A stretch of 64,000 nucleotides of DNA from Trabulsiella odontotermitis (lineage in GTDB: Bacteria; Pseudomonadota; Gammaproteobacteria; Enterobacterales; Enterobacteriaceae), in NCBI RefSeq assembly GCF_030053895.1, contig NZ_CP125781.1, positions 248,001 to 312,000 of the forward strand. Direction: 5' to 3'. Position 1 is the first letter of the stretch. Every line of letters starts with the position of its first letter. Positions 55,175 through 64,000 of this stretch are shown one piece after another. A model generated the notes under the pieces. The model made no database searches and had not been told where the DNA came from. It saw only the letters and a list, made by a program, of their open reading frames with translations. Both the position numbers and the translations under genes were made by a program.

Positions 55175-55562
55175 AATCATCACCACACTGCTGATCGCCC
55201 TGTTACCTGCTCAGGCGGGAATGCGCGACCCGTTCGCGCCACCGGTCGATCGCTGCCACACGGCGGAGCTGACGCAGTGGCATTACAGAGGGAGCGTCGG
55301 CCATCAGCAGCGACGCATCGGCCTGATAAAAGACAGCGAAGGAAAATGGCATCGGGTGGAGGCGGGCGGGGTGTTCACGACCGGCTGGCGTCTGGTGACG
55401 CTCACTGAATCTGACATGACCGTCGACACGGGCGAAGGGTGCGACCCTGCGCGCTGGACCTGGATCAAGGAAAAAGAAAAAGATGAAAGTATGGATAAGC
55501 CTGTGGATCTGTCTGCTGGCGCCGCTGGCGCTGGCCGAAAAGAACGTCTCGCTGGTGGTTGA
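55164..55562 (+). CDS. hofP: DNA-uptake protein HofP (PilP-like)
   Basis: 132-residue periplasmic protein with a short N-terminal signal-like segment (NKIITTLLIALLPAQAG). RDPFAPPVDRC and WHYRGSVGHQQRRIGLI are the PilP-type motifs (DPF, and the YKG/VG strand). PilP links PilNO to the secretin. Its last 80 bases overlap hofQ in a different frame, which is long for this operon; the conserved part ends near WTWIKEKEK, so the tail after that may be non-conserved. Confidence 0.82.
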   Translation: MANKIITTLLIALLPAQAGMRDPFAPPVDRCHTAELTQWHYRGSVGHQQRRIGLIKDSEGKWHRVEAGGVFTTGWRLVTLTESDMTVDTGEGCDPARWTWIKEKEKDESMDKPVDLSAGAAGAGRKERLAGG

Positions 55563-56715
55563 TGAGGTTCCTGTCGCGCAGGTGCTGCAAAGCCTTGCGG
55601 TGCTGGAGCAGCGCAACCTGGTGGTGGGGCCAGAAGTCAGTGGCGCGATTTCACTGCACCTGACAAACATTCCCTGGAAACAGGCGCTGCACACGGTAGT
55701 GAACAGCGCTGGTCTGGTGCTGTCGCAGGAGGGGCGCGTTCTGTATGTGCATTCGCAGTCATGGCAGAAAGAGAAGCAGGCGCAACAGGAGGCGGAAAAT
55801 GCCAGGCAACAGCTCGCCACGCCGCTGGTGGGGCAGAGCATCGCGTTTGAATTTGCTGATGCGGCAGAACTGGCAAAAGCGGGGGAAAAGCTTCTCTCGC
55901 CACGCGGGAATCTGACGGTCGATAAACGCATGAACCGGTTGGTTGTTCGCGACGACAAAAGCCATACCCAGGCGCTGGTGGCGTGGGCGAAAGAGATGGA
56001 TCTGCCGGTAGGGCAGGTCGAACTGGCGGCGCATATTGTCACTATCAATGAAAAGAGCCTGCGGGAACTGGGGGTGAAGTGGAGCCTGGCAGAGGCGGAA
56101 GGCGCCGTGGGCAGCGGAAAGCTAACGACGCTGGGCAGTGATCTGTCTGTTGCTGATGCGCCGACCCGCGCTGGATTCAACATCGGCCATATTAACGGAC
56201 GGCTGCTCGAGCTGGAGCTCTCCGCGCTGGAGCAAAAACAGAAGGTGGATATCATCGCCAGTCCGCGTTTACTGGCCTCACACCTGCAGCCCGCCAGCAT
56301 TAAGCAAGGCAGCGAGATCCCCTATCAGGTGTCCAGCGGCGAGAGCGGCGCCACGTCGGTGGAGTTTAAAGAGGCGGTGCTCGGCATGGAAGTGACACCG
56401 ACAGTGTTGCAGAACAGCCGTGTGCGACTAAAGTTACGCATTAGCGAAAATATGCCGGGTCAGGTTCTTCAGCAGGCCGATGGCGAAGTACTGGCCATTG
56501 ATAAGCAAGAAATTGAAACACAAGTGGAAGTCAAAAGTGGCGAAACGCTGGCATTGGGTGGAATATTTTCGCAAAAGAATAAAGCCGCCCGCGACAGCAT
56601 TCCGTTACTCGGTGACATTCCCTGGCTTGGACAGCTCTTTCGCCACGATGGGAAAGATAATGAACGACGCGAGTTAGTGGTCTTCATCACCCCGCGTATT
56701 GTTTCTGTTCATTAA
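55483..56715 (+). CDS. hofQ: DNA-uptake secretin HofQ (PilQ-like)
   Basis: 410-residue outer-membrane secretin. Signal peptide: MKVWISLWICLLAPLALA. N-domains include VSLVVDEVPVAQVLQSLA and SISLHLTNIPW-type repeats. The secretin core is clear: DIIASPRLLASHLQPASIKQ, GSEIPYQVSSGESGATSVEF, LGMEVTPTVL and the final RRELVVFITPRIV. GAAAAAGAAAAAG before the ATG is a weak ribosome-binding site, so translation may depend on coupling to hofP. A small hairpin (AAGCC/GGCTT with T run, 56721-56738) follows. Confidence 0.93.
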   Translation: MKVWISLWICLLAPLALAEKNVSLVVDEVPVAQVLQSLAVLEQRNLVVGPEVSGAISLHLTNIPWKQALHTVVNSAGLVLSQEGRVLYVHSQSWQKEKQAQQEAENARQQLATPLVGQSIAFEFADAAELAKAGEKLLSPRGNLTVDKRMNRLVVRDDKSHTQALVAWAKEMDLPVGQVELAAHIVTINEKSLRELGVKWSLAEAEGAVGSGKLTTLGSDLSVADAPTRAGFNIGHINGRLLELELSALEQKQKVDIIASPRLLASHLQPASIKQGSEIPYQVSSGESGATSVEFKEAVLGMEVTPTVLQNSRVRLKLRISENMPGQVLQQADGEVLAIDKQEIETQVEVKSGETLALGGIFSQKNKAARDSIPLLGDIPWLGQLFRHDGKDNERRELVVFITPRIVSVH

Positions 56716-56936
56716 GCAGCAAGCCAGACGGCTTTTTTACGCTGAACACGTTTCAGGTGTTTGACGTACGGATGGATTTAGCATACAAGGGGTACCGATT
56801 TTGAGCGTCAGTGGCGAGCCCATCCCTGAAGTGGGCATGCCCGTAGCCCGGTGATCTTTACTGTTGCCAAACCCGCCGGAGTATTGAGATAATTTTTAGT
56901 CTGACTCTCGCACTATCGCATATGAGGTTTCAGTTC

Positions 56937-56987
56937 ATGTCCCACTGCGCAGGATGTAAGCGACGTGGGTTTACCATTAACGAATAG
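56937..56987 (+). CDS. Possible 16-residue leader ORF upstream of aroK
   Basis: ATG at 56937 opens a short frame, [16 protein letters not shown], ending in TAG at 56985-56987, 19 bases before aroK. GAGG at 56923-56926 lies ten bases upstream of the ATG. The HC-AGC stretch has a Cys-x-x-Cys pattern. It may be a leader peptide or a chance ORF in the conserved aroK leader. Confidence 0.3.
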   Translation: MSHCAGCKRRGFTINE

Positions 56988-57006
56988 TCTTAGTAGTACC
57001 GAAAAA

Positions 57007-57528
57007 ATGGCAGAGAAACGCAATATCTTTCTGGTTGGGCCTATGGGTGCCGGCAAAAGCACTATTGGGCGCCAGTTAGCTCAACAACTCAACATGGAAT
57101 TTTACGATTCTGATCAAGAGATTGAGAAACGCACTGGTGCAGATGTAGGCTGGGTCTTCGATGTAGAAGGCGAAGAAGGTTTCCGCGATCGTGAAGAAAA
57201 GATCATCAACGAACTCACGGAAAAACAGGGTATTGTGCTGGCCACTGGCGGCGGCTCTGTAAAATCCCGCGAAACCCGTAATCGTCTCTCCGCACGTGGT
57301 GTGGTCGTCTACCTGGAAACCACTATCGAAAAGCAACTGGCGCGCACACAGCGCGACAAAAAACGTCCTCTGTTGCAGGTGGAAACGCCGCCGCGCGAGG
57401 TGCTTGAAGCGCTGGCCGACGAACGTAATCCGCTGTACGAAGAGATTGCCGACGTGACGATCCGTACTGACGATCAAAGCGCGAAAGTCGTGGCAAACCA
57501 GATCGTCCATATGCTGGAAAGCAACTGA
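57007..57528 (+). CDS. aroK: Shikimate kinase I
   Basis: 173-residue enzyme phosphorylating shikimate in aromatic amino acid synthesis. Walker [10 protein letters not shown] is at residues 11-19; the shikimate-binding region has [11 protein letters not shown] and ATGGGSVKS; the lid holds [11 protein letters not shown]. The start at 57007 ([10 protein letters not shown]) matches the family; 14 codons upstream of it are not used. First gene of aroK-aroB-damX-dam-rpe-gph-trpS. Confidence 0.97.
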   Translation: MAEKRNIFLVGPMGAGKSTIGRQLAQQLNMEFYDSDQEIEKRTGADVGWVFDVEGEEGFRDREEKIINELTEKQGIVLATGGGSVKSRETRNRLSARGVVVYLETTIEKQLARTQRDKKRPLLQVETPPREVLEALADERNPLYEEIADVTIRTDDQSAKVVANQIVHMLESN

Positions 57529-57583
57529 TTCTGGCAACAGAAATACGCCAGCGAAAAACAAGCAAATAAGGTGGATGCGCGTT

Positions 57584-58678
57584 ATGGAGAGGCTCACTGT
57601 CACGCTCGGGGAACGCAGTTACCCGATCACCATCGCGGCTGGTTTGTTCGACGAATCAGCATCGTTCTTGCCACTGAAATCAGGCGACCAGGTGATGCTG
57701 GTCACCAATGAAACCCTGGCGCCGCTGTATCTGAATACGCTCCGCTCTGTGCTTGAAAAGGCGGGCGTGAAGGTCGACAGCGTTATCCTTCCTGATGGCG
57801 AGCAATACAAAAGCCTGACCGTCCTGGATCAGGTCTTTACCGCTCTCCTGCAAAAACCTCATGGCCGTGACACCACGCTGGTGGCGTTGGGCGGCGGTGT
57901 GGTGGGCGATCTGACCGGTTTTGCCGCGGCCAGCTATCAACGTGGCGTGCGTTTCATTCAGGTGCCGACGACGCTGCTGTCGCAGGTTGATTCCTCCGTG
58001 GGCGGCAAAACGGCCGTAAACCATCCGCTCGGCAAGAATATGATTGGCGCTTTCTGGCAACCCGCCTCCGTGGTGGTGGATCTGAACTGCCTGAAAACCC
58101 TGCCGACGCGTGAACTTTCTTCTGGTCTTGCTGAAGTCATTAAGTACGGCATCATTCTTGATGGCGACTTTTTTAGCTGGCTGGAACAGAATATTGATGC
58201 GCTGATGGCGCTGGATGAAAAAGCAATGGCGTACTGTATTCGCCGTTGTTGTGAGCTGAAAGCCGAAGTTGTTGCAGCAGACGAGCGCGAAACCGGCTTA
58301 CGTGCTTTACTGAATCTTGGGCATACGTTTGGTCACGCCATTGAAGCCGAAATGGGGTATGGCAACTGGCTGCATGGCGAGGCCGTGGCTGCCGGGATGG
58401 TAATGGCAGCGCATGCTTCCGAGCGTCTTGGGCAGTTTAATGCTCAGGATACGCAGCGTATCATTGCGTTGCTCAGGCGGGCAGGGCTTCCGGTAACGGG
58501 GCCGCGGGAGATGTCTGCACAGGCGTATTTGCCTCACATGATGCGCGATAAGAAAGTACTGGCTGGTGAGCTGCGTTTAGTGCTGCCGCTGGCAATAGGG
58601 AAAAGTGAAGTACGCGGCGGAGTGTCGCACCAGGTAGTTCTGGACGCAATTGCTGATACTCAGCAGGAGCTCAAATAA
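57584..58678 (+). CDS. aroB: 3-dehydroquinate synthase
   Basis: 364-residue NAD- and metal-dependent enzyme making 3-dehydroquinate, the second step of the shikimate pathway. Motifs: [19 protein letters not shown] (NAD site), [30 protein letters not shown] with the metal-ligand Glu, and GHTFGHAIE with metal-ligand His. The start is ATG 57584 ([15 protein letters not shown]); three upstream codons are excluded. It lies 55 bp after aroK. Confidence 0.97.
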   Translation: MERLTVTLGERSYPITIAAGLFDESASFLPLKSGDQVMLVTNETLAPLYLNTLRSVLEKAGVKVDSVILPDGEQYKSLTVLDQVFTALLQKPHGRDTTLVALGGGVVGDLTGFAAASYQRGVRFIQVPTTLLSQVDSSVGGKTAVNHPLGKNMIGAFWQPASVVVDLNCLKTLPTRELSSGLAEVIKYGIILDGDFFSWLEQNIDALMALDEKAMAYCIRRCCELKAEVVAADERETGLRALLNLGHTFGHAIEAEMGYGNWLHGEAVAAGMVMAAHASERLGQFNAQDTQRIIALLRRAGLPVTGPREMSAQAYLPHMMRDKKVLAGELRLVLPLAIGKSEVRGGVSHQVVLDAIADTQQELK

Positions 58679-58739
58679 AAAAGTCAGTTTCAGGTGATGT
58701 GCAACCGTCTCAGGCACACGCCTTTTAGTGGGGTGTTAA

Positions 58740-60002
58740 ATGGATGAATTCAAACCAGAAGACGAGCTGAAGCCCGATCCCAGCGATCGTCGTGCTGGTC
58801 GTTCTCGTCAGTCTTCCGATCGCGATAATGAGCCACAGATCAACTTTGATGATGTGGACTTTGATACGGACGATCGTCGTCCGACGCACGCCCGCCGGGC
58901 GCGTGAAGAGGAAGAAGAGTATTACGAATCTGACGACGAATATGAAGAGCAGGACGCTTCGGTTGAGCGCCGCCCACGTAAACGTAAAAAAGCCGCTGCC
59001 AGTAAACCGGCGTCTCGCCAGTACATCATGATGGGGCTGGGGATCCTGGTTCTGCTGTTGCTGATTATCGGCATCGGCTCTGCGCTGCAGGCGCCATCCA
59101 CGCCTTCTTCAAACGAACAAACCGCATCTACCGAACGCAGCATTGATCTTTCCGGTAGCACGGCGACCGATCAAGCGAACGGCGCCCAACCAGCGCCGGG
59201 CGACACCGCTGGCGGCCAGACGGCAAACAATGCGCCGCAGGACGTCTCCGTGCCGCCTATTTCCTCTACGCCGACGCAAGGCCAGGTCAACACGGCACCG
59301 GAAGGCCAGCAGCGTGTGGAAGTGCAGGGCGACCTGAACAATGCGCTAACCCAACAGCAAGGCCAGATTGACAACGCCGCGGTTGGCTCCACATTACCGA
59401 CGGAACCGGCAACCGTTGCGCCAGTGCGTAATGGTGCTGCGGGGACGACGAGTACGGCACCGCGCCAGACGGCCACTACCGAACCCGCACCGCGTCAGAC
59501 GACGCCTGCTCGCCCGGAACGCAAACAAGCGGTGATTGAGGCGAAGCCACAAACAAAACCACAGGCGACCGCGAAAACCACCACCAGCGCGCCGAAACCG
59601 GTCGCGCAGCCAAAACCGACCAGCACCCCGGCCAGCACGCCAGCGGCGACCGCGCAGACAAAACCTGCCGCGACAGCCACGACGGCACCGGCCGCGACGT
59701 CTGGCGGCAAAACAGCAGGTGATGTGGCTTCGCTGAAGTCTGCACCGTCAAGCCATTACACGCTGCAGCTCAGCAGTTCGTCTAACTACAACAACCTGAA
59801 TGGTTGGGCGAAGAAAGAAAACCTGAAAAATTACGTTGTCTATGAGACTACCCGTAATGGTCAGCCGTGGTACGTGCTGGTGAGCGGTGTTTATGCCTCG
59901 AAAGATGACGCGAAACGCGCGGTTACCACGCTGCCTGCCGATGTTCAGGCAAAAAACCCGTGGGCAAAACCGTTGCACCAGGTCCAGGCCGATCTGAAGT
60001 AA
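58740..60002 (+). CDS. damX: Cell division protein DamX (SPOR domain)
   Basis: 420-residue bitopic membrane protein that localises to the division septum. The acidic/basic cytoplasmic part (many Asp/Glu, then RKRKK) is followed by one TM segment ([17 protein letters not shown], residues about 95-112). A long Pro/Ala/Thr/Gln-rich periplasmic linker follows, then the C-terminal SPOR domain ([19 protein letters not shown], about residues 338-416), which binds septal peptidoglycan lacking stem peptides. Low-complexity linker is normal for the family. Confidence 0.96.
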   Translation: MDEFKPEDELKPDPSDRRAGRSRQSSDRDNEPQINFDDVDFDTDDRRPTHARRAREEEEEYYESDDEYEEQDASVERRPRKRKKAAASKPASRQYIMMGLGILVLLLLIIGIGSALQAPSTPSSNEQTASTERSIDLSGSTATDQANGAQPAPGDTAGGQTANNAPQDVSVPPISSTPTQGQVNTAPEGQQRVEVQGDLNNALTQQQGQIDNAAVGSTLPTEPATVAPVRNGAAGTTSTAPRQTATTEPAPRQTTPARPERKQAVIEAKPQTKPQATAKTTTSAPKPVAQPKPTSTPASTPAATAQTKPAATATTAPAATSGGKTAGDVASLKSAPSSHYTLQLSSSSNYNNLNGWAKKENLKNYVVYETTRNGQPWYVLVSGVYASKDDAKRAVTTLPADVQAKNPWAKPLHQVQADLK

Positions 60003-60084
60003 TGCATGGGCAAAAGCCCGGAGCGCAGGATGCTGTCGGAGCCCTTCTCCACAGCCGGAGAAAGTGTGTAAGTAGCCAGACAGC

Positions 60085-60921
60085 ATGAAAAAAAATCGCG
60101 CTTTTTTGAAATGGGCAGGGGGGAAATACCCCCTGCTCGACGACATCAAAAAGCATTTGCCGAAAGGCGAGTGCCTGATTGAGCCTTTTGTGGGTGCCGG
60201 ATCGGTGTTTCTCAATACCGATTTTTCCCGTTATATCCTTGCGGATATCAACAGCGATCTGATCAGTCTCTATAACATCGTTAAGACGCAAACGGAGACG
60301 TACGTCACAGCCGCGCGTGAAATGTTTACGCCTGTGACCAATACTTCCGAGCTGTACTATCAGTTTCGTGATGAGTTCAACCAGTGTCAGGATCCGCTAC
60401 GACGCGCGGTGCTGTTTTTGTATCTGAACCGGCATGGTTACAATGGTTTGTGCCGTTACAACCTGAAGGGTGAGTTCAACGTACCGTTTGGTCGTTATAA
60501 AAAGCCCTACTTCCCGGAAGCTGAGTTGTATCATTTTGCGCAAAAGGCGCAGAATGCTTACTTCTATTGCGAGTCCTACGCTGACAGCCTGGCGCGCGCC
60601 GACAACAAAACCGTTGTCTATTGCGATCCGCCGTATGCGCCGCTTTCTGCGACCGCCAATTTTACGGCGTATCACACAAACAGCTTTAGTCTGGAACAGC
60701 AGGCGCATCTGGCACGGCTCGCGGAAGGGCTGGTGAATAACCACATTCCGGTGCTGATTTCGAACCATGATACGGCGCTGACGCGCGAATGGTATCAGCT
60801 GGCCAAACTGCATGTCGTGAAAGTGCGACGCAGCATCAGCAGTAATGGCGGCACACGTAAAAAGGTGGACGAACTGCTGGCGCTGTACCGCCCAGTCAAC
60901 GTATCGACCGCTAAAAAATAA
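60085..60921 (+). CDS. dam: DNA adenine methylase Dam
   Basis: 278-residue N6-adenine methyltransferase acting at GATC, used in mismatch repair and replication control. The S-adenosylmethionine motif is [14 protein letters not shown] (residues 31-44); the N-terminal [12 protein letters not shown] is also characteristic. The catalytic DPPY motif is at residues 181-184. The length matches E. coli Dam. Its end overlaps a short GC hairpin (60927-60945) before rpe. Confidence 0.97.
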   Translation: MKKNRAFLKWAGGKYPLLDDIKKHLPKGECLIEPFVGAGSVFLNTDFSRYILADINSDLISLYNIVKTQTETYVTAAREMFTPVTNTSELYYQFRDEFNQCQDPLRRAVLFLYLNRHGYNGLCRYNLKGEFNVPFGRYKKPYFPEAELYHFAQKAQNAYFYCESYADSLARADNKTVVYCDPPYAPLSATANFTAYHTNSFSLEQQAHLARLAEGLVNNHIPVLISNHDTALTREWYQLAKLHVVKVRRSISSNGGTRKKVDELLALYRPVNVSTAKK

Positions 60922-60959
60922 TGCACGCGCCGGTCTGCCCGGCGCCCAAGGAGATGCGG

Positions 60960-61637
60960 ATGAAACAGTATTTGATTGCCCCCTCAATTCTGTCGGCTGA
61001 TTTTGCCCGCCTGGGTGAAGAGACGGCGAAAGCACTGGCTGCCGGTGCGGATGTCGTTCATTTCGACGTGATGGATAACCACTACGTTCCGAACCTGACG
61101 ATTGGCCCGATGGTGCTGAAATCGCTGCGCAAATACGGCATCACAGCGCCGGTGGATGTGCATCTGATGGTCAAACCGGTTGATCGCATCATTCCTGATT
61201 TCGCCGCGGCTGGCGCCAGCATTATTACTTTCCATCCGGAAGCCTCCGAGCATGTTGACCGTTCCCTGCAACTGATTAAAGAACACGGCTGTAAAGCGGG
61301 ACTGGTGTTTAACCCTGCCACCCCGCTGACCTATCTCGATCACGTTATGGACAAACTTGACGTTATTTTGCTGATGTCTGTCAACCCGGGCTTTGGCGGG
61401 CAGTCGTTCATTCCACATACGCTGGAAAAGCTGCGTGAAGTGCGCCGCCGCATTGATGAGTCAGGTTATGACATTCGTCTCGAAGTGGATGGCGGTGTTA
61501 AGGTAAGTAATATCGCGGAAATCGCGGCGGCAGGCGCAGATATGTTTGTTGCCGGTTCCGCTATTTTTGATCAGCCAGACTACAAGAAAGTGGTCGATGA
61601 CATGCGTAGTGAACTGGCAAAGGTACGTCATGATTAA
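60960..61637 (+). CDS. rpe: Ribulose-phosphate 3-epimerase
   Basis: 225-residue TIM-barrel enzyme interconverting ribulose-5-phosphate and xylulose-5-phosphate. Metal and catalytic residues lie in [30 protein letters not shown] and LEVDGGVK. The start is ATG 60960, with AAGGAG just before the GATGCGG stretch; the frame from 60921 would add 13 unsupported residues. It overlaps gph by 8 bases. Confidence 0.97.
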   Translation: MKQYLIAPSILSADFARLGEETAKALAAGADVVHFDVMDNHYVPNLTIGPMVLKSLRKYGITAPVDVHLMVKPVDRIIPDFAAAGASIITFHPEASEHVDRSLQLIKEHGCKAGLVFNPATPLTYLDHVMDKLDVILLMSVNPGFGGQSFIPHTLEKLREVRRRIDESGYDIRLEVDGGVKVSNIAEIAAAGADMFVAGSAIFDQPDYKKVVDDMRSELAKVRHD

Positions 61638-62391
61638 TATGCAGTTGATAAAAGGCGTTGCGTTCGATCTCGACGGGACGTTGGTTGACAGCGCGCCGGG
61701 GCTCACCGCCGCCGTTGACAGCGCGCTGTATGCGCTGGAACTGCCGGTCGCGGGCGAAGAACGCGTCATCACCTGGATCGGTAACGGTGCGGATGTGTTG
61801 ATGCAGCGCGCGCTGACCTGGGCGCGCCAGGAGCGCGCAACGCTGCGCGCCACGATGGGCAAACCGTCCGCAGATGACAGCGATATTCCCGCAGAAGAGC
61901 AGGTTCGTATTCTGCGTAAGCTGTTTGATCGTTACTATGCCGAGCATGCCGAAGCGGGCAGTTTTCTGTTCCCGGCGGTGGCCGAAACGCTCGGTGCGTT
62001 GCATGCCGGTGGTTTGCCGCTGGCGCTGGTGACCAACAAACCAACGCCGTTTGTCGCGCCGATCCTCGAGGCACTGGGCATTGCGCACCTGTTCGACGTT
62101 ATTATTGGCGGCGACGATGTGCAGAACAAGAAACCGCACCCCGAGCCACTGCTGCTGGTCGCCGAACGTTTAGGTCTTGCGCCGCAAGCGTTGCTTTTTG
62201 TCGGCGATTCCCGCAATGATATCCTTGCGGCGAAAGCCGCGGGTTGCCGTTGCGTCGGATTGACCTATGGCTACAACTATGGCGAATCGATCGCGCTCAG
62301 CGAACCCGATGTAATTTTCGATCGTTTCGATGAACTACTGCCCGCATTCGGGCTTCCGTACAGTGAACTTCAGGAATTGAAAAATGACTAA
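61630..62391 (+). CDS. gph: Phosphoglycolate phosphatase Gph
   Basis: 253-residue HAD-family phosphatase removing phosphoglycolate, formed for instance during DNA repair. Motif I is [13 protein letters not shown], motif II is [13 protein letters not shown], and motifs III/IV are KKPHPEPLL and [17 protein letters not shown]. The start is taken at 61630 (MINMQLIKG), overlapping rpe by 8 bases; ATG 61639 is an alternative. It overlaps trpS by 8 bases. Confidence 0.95.
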   Translation: MINMQLIKGVAFDLDGTLVDSAPGLTAAVDSALYALELPVAGEERVITWIGNGADVLMQRALTWARQERATLRATMGKPSADDSDIPAEEQVRILRKLFDRYYAEHAEAGSFLFPAVAETLGALHAGGLPLALVTNKPTPFVAPILEALGIAHLFDVIIGGDDVQNKKPHPEPLLLVAERLGLAPQALLFVGDSRNDILAAKAAGCRCVGLTYGYNYGESIALSEPDVIFDRFDELLPAFGLPYSELQELKND

Positions 62392-63388
62392 GCCCGTTGT
62401 TTTTAGTGGCGCACAGCCCTCAGGTGAATTGACCATTGGCAACTATATGGGTGCGCTGCGTCAGTGGGTGAACATGCAGGACGACTATCACTGTATTTAC
62501 TGCATCGTTGACCAGCACGCCATCACCGTGCGTCAGGATCCACAACAGTTGCGTAAAGCGACACTGGACACCCTGGCGCTGTATCTGGCCTGTGGCATTG
62601 ACCCGGAAAAAAGCACGATTTTCGTGCAGTCTCATGTGCCGGAACATGCACAGTTGAGCTGGGCGCTGAACTGCTACACCTATTTCGGTGAGCTGAGTCG
62701 CATGACGCAGTTTAAGGATAAATCAGCCCGTTACGCGGAAAACATCAACGCTGGTCTGTTTGATTACCCGGTGCTGATGGCGGCAGATATTCTGCTGTAT
62801 CAGACCAATCAGGTGCCGGTAGGCGAAGACCAGAAACAGCATCTGGAGCTGAGCCGCGACGTTGCCCAGCGCTTTAACGCCATCTACGGTGATATCTTCA
62901 AAGTGCCAGAGCCGTTTATTCCGAAATCCGGTGCGCGCGTGATGTCGCTGCTGGAGCCAACGAAGAAGATGTCCAAGTCTGACGATAACCGTAACAACGT
63001 GATCGGTCTGCTGGAAGACCCGAAATCCGTGGTGAAGAAAATCAAACGCGCGGTGACCGACTCCGACGAGCCACCAGTGGTGCGTTACGACCTGCAAAAC
63101 AAGGCCGGGGTGTCGAACCTGCTGGATATCCTCTCTGCCATCACCGGCAAGAGCATTCCTGAGCTGGAGCAGCATTTCGAAGGCAAAATGTACGGTCATC
63201 TCAAAACGGAAGTGGCTGATGCCGTCGCCGGTATGCTGAGCGAGTTGCAGGAGCGTTATCACCGCTACCGCAACGACGAAGCCTTCCTGCGACAGGTGAT
63301 GAAAGCGGGCGCGGAGAAAGCGCGTGCGCGGGCATCTGTCACGCTGAATGCGGTCTACGACGCGATTGGTTTTGTCGCGCATCCATAA
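62384..63388 (+). CDS. trpS: Tryptophanyl-tRNA synthetase
   Basis: 334-residue class I aminoacyl-tRNA synthetase. The HIGH-like signature is in [14 protein letters not shown] (TIGN), and the KMSKS loop is at residues 195-199. The start ATG overlaps the gph end. It is last in the aroK-trpS gene set and is followed by a strong terminator. Confidence 0.98.
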   Translation: MTKPVVFSGAQPSGELTIGNYMGALRQWVNMQDDYHCIYCIVDQHAITVRQDPQQLRKATLDTLALYLACGIDPEKSTIFVQSHVPEHAQLSWALNCYTYFGELSRMTQFKDKSARYAENINAGLFDYPVLMAADILLYQTNQVPVGEDQKQHLELSRDVAQRFNAIYGDIFKVPEPFIPKSGARVMSLLEPTKKMSKSDDNRNNVIGLLEDPKSVVKKIKRAVTDSDEPPVVRYDLQNKAGVSNLLDILSAITGKSIPELEQHFEGKMYGHLKTEVADAVAGMLSELQERYHRYRNDEAFLRQVMKAGAEKARARASVTLNAVYDAIGFVAHP

Positions 63389-63410
63389 GTCATGAAATGC
63401 CAATAAAAAA

Positions 63411-63432
63411 ACCGGGGAAACCCGGTTTTTTT
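63411..63432. terminator. Terminator of trpS, also facing yhfL
   Basis: ACCGGG (63411-63416) pairs with CCCGGT (63421-63426) around a GAAA loop, with A's before and TTTTTTT after. Confidence 0.9.
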
Positions 63433-63454
63433 ATGCTGTGCGCCGGTAACCAGA

Positions 63455-63628
63455 TTATTGTTCCGCCGCCGGGCCGCAACCGCCGATGATTTTCGAAATA
63501 GAAATGGCGGGATGTAAGAGGTAATCGTAACTACAGTTTTTGCTTTTATTGTCGATGTGACCCGTACAGGCGGTCAGTGTAGACAGCGCGCCAAGCAGCG
63601 CAATGATTTTAATGGTTTTTCCCATCAT
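63455..63628 (-). CDS. yhfL: Small lipoprotein YhfL
   Basis: 57-residue lipoprotein. The signal peptide has a lipobox LTAC (cleavage before Cys at about residue 21), then TGHIDNKSKNCSYDYLLHPA, as in the E. coli YhfL protein. AAGGA precedes the ATG at 63628. In E. coli the gene lies near cysG, apart from trpS by the frl and yhfS-Z genes; here it is immediately next to trpS. Function unknown. Confidence 0.9.
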   Translation of the reverse strand: MMGKTIKIIALLGALSTLTACTGHIDNKSKNCSYDYLLHPAISISKIIGGCGPAAEQ

Positions 63629-64000
63629 GACATCCTTGCTGGTAATGTATTGAATATCCACAGCGCATAAATAATGCAGTGGTTTAAAGGATTAATCCGT
63701 TAATAATTCACGATGAATCCAGCCGGGGAATTTAAGCAATTATTCCGGACGCGACAATGGTTGACGGGCTGAAACCGGAGTAGTAATCCGGACTTGAAAT
63801 ATCGTTATTGTTGATGTCAGTTTCCATTCCCAATGTATACGGCGGCAGCCATTGCATTTAGTTATGTGACCAGATTCGCTGTTTACACTTTCCTCGCTTG
63901 TGCTTTATCTTCACTTTAATGAATATAAAAATATTCAATTTACTGAAGATTTGTAATGCGCAGAACATTCATCAAGAAAGAGGGCATGACGTTAACCACG
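63629..64000. other. Gene-poor end of window
   Basis: 372 bp with no complete gene. Part of it is AT-rich. A TGTGA half-site (near 63865) is a possible CRP or FNR element. At the extreme end, ATG 63986 (MTLTT, open to the window end) is preceded by AAAGAGGGC and could be the start of a gene cut by the window; the longer frame from ATG 63953 is an alternative. I see no other structure. Confidence 0.3.

Noticed and set aside
55203..56300. 365-codon frame opposite hofP/hofQ
   Set aside because: Ser/Cys/Ala-rich reverse of hofQ; no support.

Overview
The window is chromosomal DNA from a member of the Enterobacteriaceae. Almost every gene is an end-to-end counterpart of a known Escherichia coli gene, in the same order and orientation. 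The coding sequence is GC-rich. Genus cannot be fixed by eye: an Enterobacter/Leclercia/Citrobacter-type relative fits better than E. coli itself. Several loci expected from the E. coli K-12 order are missing at the matching junctions: yhgN (gntU/asd), rtcBA-rtcR (glpR/malT), yhgE (pckA/hslO), rpnA (bioH/feoC) and the frl and yhfS-Z blocks (trpS/yhfL).

Layout. 1-8 kb: the 3' end of ggt, the iron-regulated small RNA RyhB, yhhX, yhhW, then the gluconate genes gntR and gntKU, and asd. 8-18 kb: the glycogen operon glgBXCAP. 18-21 kb: glpD, divergent from glpEGR. 21-31 kb: malT and malPQ, with a foreign AT-rich insert between them. 31-35 kb: gntT, nfuA, gntX, bioH and a small secreted DUF1471 protein. 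35-41 kb: feoABC, yhgF (tex) and greB. 41-50 kb: ompR-envZ, pckA, hslO-hslR-yrfG and igaA. 50-64 kb: nudE, mrcA (PBP1a), hofMNOPQ, aroK-aroB-damX-dam-rpe-gph-trpS and the small lipoprotein gene yhfL.

The genes form linked circuits. GntR has operator-like sites before gntKU (low-affinity uptake and gluconokinase) and before gntT (high-affinity uptake). GlgBXCAP make and degrade glycogen, while MalPQ use maltodextrins under MalT and CRP. GlpD, GlpE, GlpG and GlpR cover glycerol-3-phosphate use and its repressor. Fur-type sites precede both RyhB and feoABC. The hof genes encode a PilMNOPQ-like apparatus.

The most unusual part is 24510-26264. Three AT-rich genes, all on the minus strand, sit between the malT promoter and the malPQ promoter. 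They encode an orphan Hcp-type type VI secretion protein, a 271-residue protein with a hydrophobic hairpin (candidate membrane-acting effector), and a small multi-spanning membrane protein (candidate immunity protein). No other type VI genes are present. I read it as a mobile hcp-effector-immunity cassette in a normally conserved divergent regulatory region. Apart from this cassette and some small ORFs, the window is ordinary core genome.
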